From a virus, in IMG/VR virus record IMGVR_UViG_3300037882_000059, positions 1 through 25,215 of that record: DNA of 25,215 nt. The stretch is one strand, 5' to 3'. Of the stretch, positions 6,536 through 13,423 are shown in pieces (the first letter of the stretch is position 1; every line of letters begins with the position of its first letter). The notes below the pieces were generated by a model. The model did not search any database. It was not told where the DNA came from and saw only the letters and a program-made list of their open reading frames with translations. The position numbers and the translations under genes are program-made.

Positions 6536-6819
6536 TGTATCGCAAGAAGCCAGTGGTTATTGAGGCACGACAACTCAACGGCTACACACTGTTTGAAATC
6601 ATGCGGTGGATTGATGATGGTGGTGGACGTGCCAAGAACTGGTCATGGGATAGTGACGAATCAACGATGCCTCTTCCTGAACGACACTTCTTCATTGAGA
6701 CTTTGGAGGGTGATATGAAGGCCGAGGACGGTGACTACATTATCAAGGGTATCAAGGGTGAGTTCTACCCATGCAAACCCGACATCTTTGAATTGACATA
6801 TGAAAGGATTGCAGCATGA
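6532..6819 (+). CDS. Conserved phage protein, GDYII-GEFYPC type (95 aa)
   Basis: 95 residues starting at ATGATG behind AAAGGAAAAAG. The start MMYRKKPVVIEARQL and the end TLEGDMKAEDGDYIIKGIKGEFYPCKPDIF are the two ends of a small phage protein family whose members occur in many tailed phages and prophages. The fold is probably a compact beta domain with a central variable region (residues 18-50). No function is established to my knowledge. It overlaps the neighbouring genes by four bases on each side. Confidence 0.85.
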   Translation: MMYRKKPVVIEARQLNGYTLFEIMRWIDDGGGRAKNWSWDSDESTMPLPERHFFIETLEGDMKAEDGDYIIKGIKGEFYPCKPDIFELTYERIAA

Positions 6820-7706
6820 GCTTCCTAAAATATCAACATCTTGAACGCTACGGTAACACCGAAGTGGAAGGTATCGAAGTGGGTACGTGCTACGTATTCC
6901 CTAAGCTAGATGGCACTAACGCTAGTGTTTGGTTTGAGCATGGTACGCTGCGGTGCGGAAGTCGTAACCGTGAGTTGTCACCTGACAATGACAACGCTGG
7001 TTTCATGAACGCTATGATGGTTGATAAAGCCATCATTAGCTTTCTGTACAACGAACCTGACCTTGTCCTCTACGGTGAATGGCTTGTGCCACACACACTG
7101 AAGACCTACAACGACGATGCATGGCGCAAGTTCTATGTGTTCGATGTGTTTGATCGTAAGAAAGAACGGCTACTTAGCTATGACGAATACTCAGCACCAC
7201 TTGTTGCTGCTGGCATCAACGTCATTGCACCTATTGCCATCATCAAGAACGGCAGCATCGACCACTTCACTGAGTGTCTGAGCAAGGCACACTATCTGGT
7301 GAAGGACGGTGAAGGCGCTGGTGAAGGTGTTGTCATTAAGAACTATGACTACAAGAACAAGTATGGTCGTCAGACATGGGCCAAGATTGTCGGCAACGAA
7401 TTCAAAGCTAAGCATCACCTTGAGATGGGTGCGCCTGTCATTGGTTGTGAAATCGTTGAAGAGAAGATTGCAGCTAAGTATGTGACGCAAGCTTTGGTGG
7501 ATAAGGTTGTTGCAAAAATCACTAACGAAATGGAAGGGTGGTCTAGCAAATACATTCCTCGTTTGATTCACACTGTATACTACGACTTAGTCACTGAGGA
7601 AACATGGAACTTCGTGAAGGAGTTTAAGAATCCTAAGATTGACTTCAAGGTGTTGTCGCATTATGTGACAGCAAAGATTAAAGAACTAAAGAAGGAATTG
7701 TTCTAA
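6816..7706 (+). CDS. RNA ligase, T4 Rnl2-like
   Basis: 296 residues, ATGA overlap upstream, AAAGGA site. The covalent nucleotidyltransferase motifs are in order: motif I K30-L-D-G (AMP attachment lysine), RNR at 50-52, motif III LYGE88-W, IIIa FYVFD (106-110), motif IV E170-GVVIK-175 and motif V W188-A-K-I. This places it with ATP-dependent RNA ligases of the Rnl2 type; the residues after ~200 form an extra helical C-terminal domain like that of Rnl2 relatives. It would seal nicked RNA such as cleaved tRNA. A DNA ligase is less likely because the usual OB-fold region is absent. The window also codes a tRNA gene, but no polynucleotide kinase is visible here. Confidence 0.88.
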   Translation: MSFLKYQHLERYGNTEVEGIEVGTCYVFPKLDGTNASVWFEHGTLRCGSRNRELSPDNDNAGFMNAMMVDKAIISFLYNEPDLVLYGEWLVPHTLKTYNDDAWRKFYVFDVFDRKKERLLSYDEYSAPLVAAGINVIAPIAIIKNGSIDHFTECLSKAHYLVKDGEGAGEGVVIKNYDYKNKYGRQTWAKIVGNEFKAKHHLEMGAPVIGCEIVEEKIAAKYVTQALVDKVVAKITNEMEGWSSKYIPRLIHTVYYDLVTEETWNFVKEFKNPKIDFKVLSHYVTAKIKELKKELF

Positions 7707-7867
7707 TGAACTTTCTAAGTTTACTAACTCTCGTCTTCATTGTGTTGAAGCTGACAGACTTCATTGATTGGTCTTGGTGGTTTGTATTAGCACCAACACT
7801 GATTGGAGTTACTGTAATGCTCAGCACAGTTGTTGGTCTAATTGTTTTTGCAGTGAGGAAGAAATGA
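7706..7867 (+). CDS. Small membrane protein (53 aa)
   Basis: 53 residues starting at the A of the RNA ligase TAA (TAATG). Two hydrophobic segments are evident: residues 3-16 (FLSLLTLVFIVLKL) and 26-50 (WFVLAPTLIGVT then VVGLIVFAV), joined by DFIDWSWW, and the chain ends in RKK. This is the layout of a short phage inner-membrane protein with LK-x4-W-SWWWVLAP-like sequence that occurs in many phages; function unknown. The small size and positive C-terminus would also suit a regulatory membrane peptide. The end overlaps the next gene (ATGA). Confidence 0.72.
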   Translation: MNFLSLLTLVFIVLKLTDFIDWSWWFVLAPTLIGVTVMLSTVVGLIVFAVRKK

Positions 7868-8034
7868 AAATCGAACTTGACATGTACAAAGAAAACGAAG
7901 ACGGATCAGCAGACTTCAGCGTCAACCTAGACAGCGAAGCCATTGAGTTTCTCGTCCGCAAAGCCCTGCTTGATTGCATCAAAGAAGGTATTGAGATGGG
8001 CAAGACAGCAACACCAACAGAGGAAACAGAATGA
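7864..8034 (+). CDS. Small acidic protein, unknown function (56 aa)
   Basis: 56 residues beginning MKIELDMYKE behind GAGGAA; both ends overlap neighbours by four bases. A short strand-turn-strand (MKIELDMYKENEDGSADFSVNLD) precedes a helix (SEAIEFLVRKALLDCIKEGIEM) and a Thr-rich tail. A longer frame extends upstream but starts within the membrane-protein gene and is not supported. No family recognised. It is directly before the MazG-like gene. Confidence 0.68.
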   Translation: MKIELDMYKENEDGSADFSVNLDSEAIEFLVRKALLDCIKEGIEMGKTATPTEETE

Positions 8035-8345
8035 ACATCGATGTATATCAAACAGAAGCTATGAAGCTTCGACTGCCCACCGCAGATCGTGAGTATGCCC
8101 TATTGAACTTGGTAGCTGAAGCTGGTGAGGTGGCAGGTAAGGCCGCTAAGTTGCGCCGAGATGGGGGCGATATTGAAAAATACAATAGCGACATCAAGAA
8201 AGAACTTGGTGATGTGTTGTGGCAGGTTGCTGCTGTTGCTCAAGACCACAAGCTTAGTATGTCAGAAATTTGTGTACACAATTTGCAAAAGCTGTGGGGT
8301 AGAAAAGACAACGGTACACTTCAGGGCAGTGGGGACAATCGCTAG
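8031..8345 (+). CDS. MazG-like nucleotide pyrophosphohydrolase (104 aa)
   Basis: 104 residues, AGAGGAAA site, ATGA overlap. All-alpha NTP-PPase signature: E30-A-G-E33 in the first helix (LLNLVAEAGEVAGK) and E58-L-G-D61-VLWQ in the second, the four acidic residues that hold Mg2+. The C-terminus NLQKLWGRKDNGTLQGSGD is the usual end of phage MazG-like proteins. The expected reaction is hydrolysis of (d)NTPs to (d)NMPs plus pyrophosphate; possible roles are dNTP pool sanitation or lowering (p)ppGpp, which has been proposed for phage MazG. It closes its operon: an intrinsic-terminator-like hairpin follows 30 bases later. Confidence 0.88.
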   Translation: MNIDVYQTEAMKLRLPTADREYALLNLVAEAGEVAGKAAKLRRDGGDIEKYNSDIKKELGDVLWQVAAVAQDHKLSMSEICVHNLQKLWGRKDNGTLQGSGDNR

Positions 8346-8346
8346 A

Positions 8347-8355
8347 TGGTATAAC
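8347..8355 (+). promoter_or_regulatory. Possible extended -10 promoter before RNR genes
   Basis: TGG followed by TATAAC (8350-8355), directly after the MazG stop. No convincing -35 box lies 16-18 bases upstream, so the call depends on the extended -10. Transcripts starting near 8362 would carry the hairpin at 8375 in their 5' leader and then the RNR ribosome-binding site. Confidence 0.35.
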
Positions 8356-8374
8356 TCCTACCCCTCCCACACCT

Positions 8375-8398
8375 AAGCAGCTTCGGCTGCTTTCTTTT
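8375..8398 (+). terminator. Rho-independent terminator-like hairpin
   Basis: Stem AAGCAGC / GCTGCTT (8375-8381 and 8386-8392) with a TTCG tetraloop, a very stable combination, followed by a U-rich run (TTTCTTTT). It ends the operon that runs to the MazG-like gene. The stem is short and the U-run is broken by one C, so read-through into the RNR genes is possible. Confidence 0.65.
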
Positions 8399-8422
8399 CC
8401 TATAACACTAAGGTATTACTCC

Positions 8423-10201
8423 ATGACATTCAAGGTTGACATTGACCTATCCCGTGACGCATTGTTCGACGAACTCGGACTACAGCGCCTCAAAGAAAGC
8501 TACATGAAAGATGATGAAAAATCTCCACAAGAACGTTTCGCATTTGTATCAGCAGCATTTGCCAGCAATCAAGAACATGCTCAGCGACTGTATGACTACT
8601 CTAGTAAACATTGGCTCAGCTATTCTACTCCTATCTTATCTTTTGGTCGTTCTAAGCGCGGGTTGCCTATTAGCTGTTTTCTTAATTACATGGATGATAG
8701 TGCAGAAGGTTTGGTCGATAACCTTTCAGAGACTAACTGGCTCTCAATGATGGGTGGTGGTGTCGGTGTTCACGTTGGCATCCGCAACAGTGACGACAAA
8801 TCGACAGGGGTTATGCCTCACTTGAAAATCTATGACGCTAGTTCATTGGCCTACCGTCAAGGACGTACACGCCGTGGTAGCTATGCTGCCTACCTCAGTA
8901 TCAATCACCCCGACATCATCCAATTCTTGGAGATGCGTAAGCCTACTGGTGATCAGAACGTTCGCACCTTGAACATGCACCACGGCATCAACATCACTGA
9001 CGATTTCATGGACATCATTGAGCGATGCATGAAGGATGACAATGAGGACGACAGCTTCAATCTGATTAACCCTGCTGACGGTAGTGTTGTTGAGACAGTG
9101 TCGGCTAAGTATTTGTGGCAGAAGATTCTTGAGTTGCGTATGCAGACTGGTGAACCCTACCTCATCTACATCAACACAGCTAACCGGGCTTTGCCATCTT
9201 GGTTGAAAGACAAAGGTTTGAAGATTAACGGTAGCAATCTCTGCACTGAAATCTTCTTGCCAACAAACGAGAAACGTACAGCCGTGTGCTGCTTGTCTTC
9301 ATTGAACTTGGAATACTATGACGAATGGAAAAAAGATAAGCAGTTTATCCTTGATGTTATGGAGATGTTGGACAACGTGCTGCAATACTTTATTGACAAT
9401 GCACCAGACACTATTGCCCGTGCTCGTTCCAGCGCTATGATGGAGCGTAGCATCGGTATTGGCACACTAGGCTTCCATGCTTTCTTGCAGAAGAAGGGTG
9501 TCGCCATTGATGGTGTCATGGCTAAGAGTTACAACAATGAAATCTTCAAACACATCCACGCACAGTGTACGATTGGTGATGCTATTTTGGTTACGTCACG
9601 TGGTGAATGCCCTGACGCACATCTCAGTGGTATTCGTCGTCGCTTCAGCCATTGGACTGCTATTGCTCCCAATGCCAGCAGCAGCTTGATCATGGGCAAC
9701 ACAAGCCCTTCAGTTGAACCCTATCGTGCTAACGTGTTCCGTCAAGACACATTGTCTGGTGCGTTCGTGTACAAGAATCGTTTCCTCAAAGCTGAGCTTG
9801 AGAAGCTTGGTATGGACGATGACGATACATGGGCATCTATCATTTCCAACGATGGTTCTGTGCAGCACTTGGATGTTCCTGAACAAATCAAGGACGTGTA
9901 CAAGACAGCGATGGAGATTGATCAGCGATGGTTGGTTGAGCTTGCAGCAGATCGTCAGAAGTACATTGATCAAGGACAATCGATCAACCTGTTCTTCCCC
10001 GCTAACGTGTCTGTGAAGTATCTGCACGGTGTTCACTTCCTTGCATGGAAGAGTGGACTCAAGAGTCTGTACTATCTTCGCAGTGAGAAAGTGAAGAAGG
10101 CAGACAAGGTTGGTGCTCAGATTAAACGTCAGCGCATCGAAGATGAAATTGATTTGAAGACCATTGCAGACGGTGATAGCTGCTTAGCATGTGAAGGATG
10201 A
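8423..10201 (+). CDS. nrdA: Ribonucleotide reductase class I, large (alpha) subunit
   Basis: 592 residues. It reduces ribonucleoside diphosphates to deoxy forms in complex with the following small subunit. Conserved residues: C85 in SCFLN (redox pair), N272-x-C274-x-E276 (radical and acid/base triad), C289/C290 before LSSLNL (partner cysteine), NTSPSVEP for substrate phosphate, Y550-Y551 for the radical relay, and a C-terminal CLACEG pair that accepts electrons. The N-terminal ATP-cone allosteric domain of host enzymes is missing, common in phage versions, so overall dATP inhibition is probably lost; inference. The start has an AAGG site. Length is about 170 residues below E. coli NrdA, consistent with loss of the cone and trimming. 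Confidence 0.96.
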   Translation: MTFKVDIDLSRDALFDELGLQRLKESYMKDDEKSPQERFAFVSAAFASNQEHAQRLYDYSSKHWLSYSTPILSFGRSKRGLPISCFLNYMDDSAEGLVDNLSETNWLSMMGGGVGVHVGIRNSDDKSTGVMPHLKIYDASSLAYRQGRTRRGSYAAYLSINHPDIIQFLEMRKPTGDQNVRTLNMHHGINITDDFMDIIERCMKDDNEDDSFNLINPADGSVVETVSAKYLWQKILELRMQTGEPYLIYINTANRALPSWLKDKGLKINGSNLCTEIFLPTNEKRTAVCCLSSLNLEYYDEWKKDKQFILDVMEMLDNVLQYFIDNAPDTIARARSSAMMERSIGIGTLGFHAFLQKKGVAIDGVMAKSYNNEIFKHIHAQCTIGDAILVTSRGECPDAHLSGIRRRFSHWTAIAPNASSSLIMGNTSPSVEPYRANVFRQDTLSGAFVYKNRFLKAELEKLGMDDDDTWASIISNDGSVQHLDVPEQIKDVYKTAMEIDQRWLVELAADRQKYIDQGQSINLFFPANVSVKYLHGVHFLAWKSGLKSLYYLRSEKVKKADKVGAQIKRQRIEDEIDLKTIADGDSCLACEG

Positions 10202-10203
10202 AT

Positions 10204-11163
10204 ATGACAAAGAATAAAGCCGACATTACACAAGAACGTACCATCTTTAAACCGTTCAGGTTTCCTTGGGCCTATGACGCATGGCTACAACATGAACAGT
10301 CTCATTGGCTGCACACTGAAGTGCCTATGTCAGAGGACGTTAAAGACTACAAGAAGCTGAACAAGGACGAGCAAGAGTTTCTGACAAAGATATTGCGCTT
10401 CTTTGTACAGGGTGACTTGGACATTGGCAGTGGCTACCACGACCATTACATTCCTTTGTTCCGTCAACCGGAAGTGCGAATGATGATGAGTGGGTTCGCT
10501 GCCCGTGAAGCTTTGCACGTTGCAGCCTATGCACACTTGATCGAAACATTGGGCCTGCCTGAATCAACCTACAACGAGTTCTTGCAATACGGTGAGATGG
10601 TAGAGAAGCATGACTACCTGCAACGCTTGAACACAGCACCAGTGGCTGAGAAGATTGCTGTCATCTCTGCGTTCGGTGAAGGTATGCAGTTGTTCTCAAG
10701 CTTTGTTATGTTGCTCAACTTTGCACGTAACGGTAAGCTGAAAGGACTTGGTCAAATCATTAGCTGGTCCATTCTTGATGAGACTATGCATGCTGAAGGG
10801 ATGATAAAGGTATATCGTGAGTATGTTAAACACCACCAAGATGAAACAACACCTGAACAGATTAAAGAGATTGCTAAGGAGATGGTTGCTCTTGAAGACC
10901 AGTTCATTGATCTTGCTTTTGGTATGTTGGAAGTTGAGAAACTTACCAAAGAAGAAGTGAAGCAGTACATTCGTTACATTGCTGATCGTCGCCTTATTGC
11001 TATGGGCATGAAGGGCATCTACAAGATTAAGAAGAACCCTTTGCCGTGGGTTGACGGCATGCTTGGTACATCACACACCAACTTCTTTGAACAGAAGGTT
11101 ACAGACTACAGCAAGGGTGCTCAGACTGGTACATGGGATGATGTGTGGGGTAAGGCGGTATGA
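10204..11163 (+). CDS. nrdB: Ribonucleotide reductase class I, small (beta) subunit
   Basis: 319 residues from the ATG at 10204, whose GAAGG site is six bases away; the ATG at 10198 (ATGA overlap with the alpha stop) touches that site directly and so is less likely. Ferritin-like di-iron protein. Aligning by motif with E. coli NrdB gives metal ligands D48, E102, H105, E159, E193 and H196, and the radical tyrosine at Y109 (E-A-L-H-V-A-A-Y). The set is complete, so a tyrosyl-radical class Ia-type enzyme is expected rather than a Mn/Fe or radical-less variant. The acidic/aromatic C-terminus (GTWDDVWGKAV) would dock to the alpha subunit. Confidence 0.95.
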   Translation: MTKNKADITQERTIFKPFRFPWAYDAWLQHEQSHWLHTEVPMSEDVKDYKKLNKDEQEFLTKILRFFVQGDLDIGSGYHDHYIPLFRQPEVRMMMSGFAAREALHVAAYAHLIETLGLPESTYNEFLQYGEMVEKHDYLQRLNTAPVAEKIAVISAFGEGMQLFSSFVMLLNFARNGKLKGLGQIISWSILDETMHAEGMIKVYREYVKHHQDETTPEQIKEIAKEMVALEDQFIDLAFGMLEVEKLTKEEVKQYIRYIADRRLIAMGMKGIYKIKKNPLPWVDGMLGTSHTNFFEQKVTDYSKGAQTGTWDDVWGKAV

Positions 11164-11342
11164 GAAACTTCACTGTCAGCTATAGCAGTCAAAGCAATGT
11201 CTTCAAGGGTGTGTTGCATGTCAAAGCAAACACAATCTCTGAAGCACAGGACAAGTTCTTTGATTGGCTACGAGAACAACCTTCATATGCACACCTCTGG
11301 CAACTCAGCTTTGAGTTTACGGAGATTGGAACTAGTCTATAA
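11160..11342 (+). CDS. Small protein after RNR, unknown function (60 aa)
   Basis: 60 residues, ATGA overlap with the RNR small subunit and AAGG site. Strand-helix-strand pattern: MRNFTVSYSS..., LHVKANTISEAQDKFFDWL and LWQLSFEFTEIG; the alternating VSY/LHVKA strands and a helix with ISEAQDKF look like a small ferredoxin-like or swapped-hairpin fold. I recognise no functional family. Its stop overlaps the -10 of the predicted phoH promoter. Confidence 0.72.
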   Translation: MRNFTVSYSSQSNVFKGVLHVKANTISEAQDKFFDWLREQPSYAHLWQLSFEFTEIGTSL

Positions 11343-11343
11343 T
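11316..11343 (+). promoter_or_regulatory. Sigma70-type promoter before phoH
   Basis: TTTACG (11316-11321), 16-base spacer, perfect TATAAT (11338-11343). Start site predicted near 11350, that is, at the foot of the hairpin at 11351-11375. Confidence 0.55.
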
Positions 11344-11350
11344 GTCCCCT

Positions 11351-11375
11351 AAGAAGCCCCATGTCGGGGCTTCTT
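11351..11375 (+). promoter_or_regulatory. Leader hairpin before phoH
   Basis: Perfect 10-bp stem AAGAAGCCCC / GGGGCTTCTT (11351-11360, 11366-11375) with a 5-base loop. No U-run follows (next bases CACAACC), so it is a poor terminator. With the TATAAT box directly upstream it would form the very 5' end of the phoH transcript. A role as RNase-resistant 5' cap-like stem or as terminator for the RNR unit are both possible. Confidence 0.6.
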
Positions 11376-11395
11376 CACAACCAAAGGAAGTATCG

Positions 11396-12145
11396 ATGGT
11401 AACGAAGAAACGAGTAGCGCCTAACGTCATCCCTGACGCACCAGCACCAGCTACAAAGAACAATAGCTTGCGTGTTCGTCTTGACGACATGGCAACTATC
11501 CAACCCAAGACAGCAAAGCAGAAGGAATTCTTTGATGCCTACAACGCTGGAGACTACTTCATGTGTCTGCATGGTGTTGCTGGTACAGGTAAGACTTACA
11601 TTGCCTTGTACAAAGCGCTTGAAGAAGTGATGGACAAGAGCAGCCCTTACAAGAAGGTTGTCATTGTTCGTAGCTCTGTACAAAGCCGCGACATGGGGTT
11701 CTTACCCGGTGATGCCAACGAGAAGATGGAGACATTCATCCAGCCCTATCGTCAAATCTGTGCCGACCTATTCAACCGCAAGGATGCATGGGATAGATTG
11801 TCTGAACAAGGCTACATCGAATTCATTTCGACCAGCTTCATTCGCGGCACTACCTTCACCAACTCCATCTTGTTGGCTGACGAGATTCAGAACATGACGT
11901 TTGAAGAACTCGACACCATCGTCACTCGTGTTGGTCACACGTCGAAGATCATCTACTGTGGTGACATTCGACAGACTGACTTGAAGAAGAAGGATGACAA
12001 GACAGGCTTGCCAAAGTTCTTGGACATTGTTCAGAACATGAAAGAGTTCAGCCGCTTTGAGTTTGGTATGGATGACATTGTGCGTAGTAGCTTGGTGAAG
12101 AACTACATCATTGCTAAAACACTCTATGAGGATCGTCAACCATGA
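11396..12145 (+). CDS. phoH: PhoH-like P-loop ATPase
   Basis: 249 residues from the ATG at 11396, six bases after the AAAGGAA site; a start at 11342 would place the site and hairpin inside the gene and is rejected. Residues 1-35 are a basic/Pro-Ala-rich tail. The ATPase core has Walker A GVAGTGKT (60-67), Walker B ILLADE with D162-E163, and a sensor-like YCGDIRQTD segment (187-195) followed by an Arg/Lys-rich end. PhoH proteins are common in marine and freshwater phages; they bind ATP and are thought to act in RNA or phosphate-stress processes, but their phage role is unclear. It starts the third rightward operon. Confidence 0.93.
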   Translation: MVTKKRVAPNVIPDAPAPATKNNSLRVRLDDMATIQPKTAKQKEFFDAYNAGDYFMCLHGVAGTGKTYIALYKALEEVMDKSSPYKKVVIVRSSVQSRDMGFLPGDANEKMETFIQPYRQICADLFNRKDAWDRLSEQGYIEFISTSFIRGTTFTNSILLADEIQNMTFEELDTIVTRVGHTSKIIYCGDIRQTDLKKKDDKTGLPKFLDIVQNMKEFSRFEFGMDDIVRSSLVKNYIIAKTLYEDRQP

Positions 12146-12324
12146 TGCTTGTAGAAATGCGACAAGGCTTCGGCCTAGATATTGAGTTCAACGATTCAAT
12201 CTGCTATGTTGCAGATACCGATGAATTTGAAGATGGCTTGTTTGCCTTTGTTGGCATCATCATCCTGTTACCTTTCATCAGGATACACATTGGTGAAATG
12301 AACCATATAGGTGGCAAGCAGTGA
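12142..12324 (+). CDS. Small protein with hydrophobic C-terminal segment (60 aa)
   Basis: 60 residues with a GAGGA site and ATGA overlap with phoH. The N-terminal half is polar and acidic (RQGFGLDIEFNDSICYVADTDEFEDG); the second half has a hydrophobic run LFAFVGIIILLPFIRIHIG at residues ~33-51, which may be a beta-rich core rather than a membrane helix. It is a small protein type I have seen after phoH-like genes in phages. Function unknown. The end overlaps the next gene (GTGA). Confidence 0.68.
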   Translation: MMLVEMRQGFGLDIEFNDSICYVADTDEFEDGLFAFVGIIILLPFIRIHIGEMNHIGGKQ

Positions 12325-12812
12325 TTGAAGTAATTGTTACAGGTGACATGCTCGTTGAAGCGCGAGACAAAGCAGCAGAGATGGGCAGGCTTCGTAACTC
12401 CATCATCAATGGGGCTGGCAACATCGCTGGCTTCATTGGTGAGGCCATTGCTCAGAAGGTGATGGGTGGTGTGCTTACTAACACATACGAGTACGACCTC
12501 ATCTTATGCAACGGTAAAACAGTGGATGTGAAGACTAAGCAGACTTCTGTTAAACCGTTAGAAACCTACGAGTGTTCTATTGCTGCATTAAATACAACCC
12601 AAGAGTGTGACTACTATGCTTTCGTTCGTGTGAAGAACGACTTCAGTGTAGGCTGGTTATTGGGTGTGTATGAAAAGAAGCAATATATGCTTGACGCAAA
12701 GTATCTGACTAAGGGTACAATTGATCCCGACAATGGCTATGTAGTTAAGAGCAATTGTTACAACCTTCCTATCCACCAACTAAAGGAGCATACATATGCA
12801 ACCCGTGAATAA
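12321..12812 (+). CDS. PD-(D/E)XK-like nuclease family protein (163 aa)
   Basis: 163 residues from a GTG (GTGA overlap). An N-terminal helical part with GFIGEAIAQKVM (E41) is followed by YEYD59-LIL, then D69-V-K71-T-K73 in the strand GKTVDVKTK. The spacing E...D...(D)xK with the hairpin matches the core of PD-(D/E)XK nucleases. Later residues (ECDYYAFVRV, GWLLGVY) resemble the remaining strands of the fold. It could be a structure-specific DNase or a recombination or host-DNA cutting enzyme. No specific family can be named, and the catalytic reading is inference. Confidence 0.65.
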   Translation: MIEVIVTGDMLVEARDKAAEMGRLRNSIINGAGNIAGFIGEAIAQKVMGGVLTNTYEYDLILCNGKTVDVKTKQTSVKPLETYECSIAALNTTQECDYYAFVRVKNDFSVGWLLGVYEKKQYMLDAKYLTKGTIDPDNGYVVKSNCYNLPIHQLKEHTYATRE

Positions 12813-12972
12813 AGCAACCATCATCTTCACCGACAATAACGATGGAGGTCTTGAGATGCAAATCTTGTTTGACCCTGAACCAGTCAACAAAGAAAGCAAC
12901 GCTCACATCGCTGCTGTGTTGGCTTATCAATACATCACAGAGAAAGTTGACGAAGATGAATCATCCAACTGA
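12796..12972 (+). CDS. Small protein, unknown function (58 aa)
   Basis: 58 residues starting MQPVNKATII inside the end of the previous gene, with an AAAGGAG Shine-Dalgarno sequence (12782-12788), one of the best in the window. Strands at 7-13 (ATIIFTD) and 19-26 (LEMQILFD) are followed by a helix (AHIAAVLAYQYITEKVDED). The end overlaps the start of the next gene by 17 bases. A competing open frame over the same bases has no such ribosome-binding site. Family unknown. Confidence 0.7.
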   Translation: MQPVNKATIIFTDNNDGGLEMQILFDPEPVNKESNAHIAAVLAYQYITEKVDEDESSN

Positions 12973-13246
12973 ACCTATCAAACGCACCTATGTCACCACG
13001 ACAGACATGCAAGAGAAGACTAAGAAGGTAGACTACTATGTTGTACCTGACACAACCACAACACTGTGCTTTATGCATCTACACTGTGGTTTTCTAATCA
13101 TTGGTAAGAGCGCCTGTGTAGACCCTGCTAAGTTTAATCAAGCTCTTGGTGAGAAGTATGCTTACGAGGATGCCATCAACAAGATGTGGGAACTTGAAGG
13201 GTATTTGTTATCTAACGAAATCTATGGAGATGGTCATGCAGTATAA
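12956..13246 (+). CDS. N4 gp49/Sf6 gp66-like phage protein (96 aa)
   Basis: 96 residues from the ATG at 12956. Longer in-frame starts exist upstream but run over the previous small gene. The sequence fits the phage N4 Gp49/Sf6 Gp66 family: a start with KRTYVTTTDMQEK, a central LCFMHLHCGFLIIGKSACVD block (Cys and Gly conserved in the family) and an EDAINKMWELEGYLL helix. Family members are small, cytoplasmic and of unknown function. It overlaps the following gene by 11 bases. Confidence 0.85.
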   Translation: MNHPTEPIKRTYVTTTDMQEKTKKVDYYVVPDTTTTLCFMHLHCGFLIIGKSACVDPAKFNQALGEKYAYEDAINKMWELEGYLLSNEIYGDGHAV

Positions 13247-13409
13247 GCGTCCTCAACATTTGCTTAGCATTCAGTTTGGTAAAGGCTACTACGCATTCAG
13301 TCGTGGATGGTTGTCTAACAGCTACGATCCAGACAGCTTAGCTGGTAAAGAATGGCAGCGTGGTTTTGATGCTGCCTACTTCGACAACCTTGCAAAACTA
13401 AAAATGTGA
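13236..13409 (+). CDS. Small protein before the tRNA gene (57 aa)
   Basis: 57 residues from the third of three in-frame ATGs (13224, 13230, 13236); GGAGA at 13226 gives a good site for the last. The chain has FGKGYYAFSRGWLSNSY and a C-terminal EWQRGFDAAYFDNL motif that occurs in small phage proteins. Rich in Tyr, Phe and Trp; probably a compact domain. It is the last rightward protein gene; its TGA stop is also the TG of the extended -10 before the tRNA. Confidence 0.68.
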   Translation: MQYKRPQHLLSIQFGKGYYAFSRGWLSNSYDPDSLAGKEWQRGFDAAYFDNLAKLKM

Positions 13410-13415
13410 TATAAC
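13407..13415 (+). promoter_or_regulatory. Extended -10 element before tRNA-Trp
   Basis: TGA plus TATAAC (13410-13415). Expected start near 13422, only about two bases before the mature 5' end of the tRNA. No clear -35 box. Confidence 0.35.
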
Positions 13416-13423
13416 ATTTCCAC

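Noticed and set aside
8401-8406. TATAAC as a promoter -10 directly before the RNR gene
   Set aside because: No TG extension or -35 box, and a start at ~8413 would cut into the ribosome-binding site.
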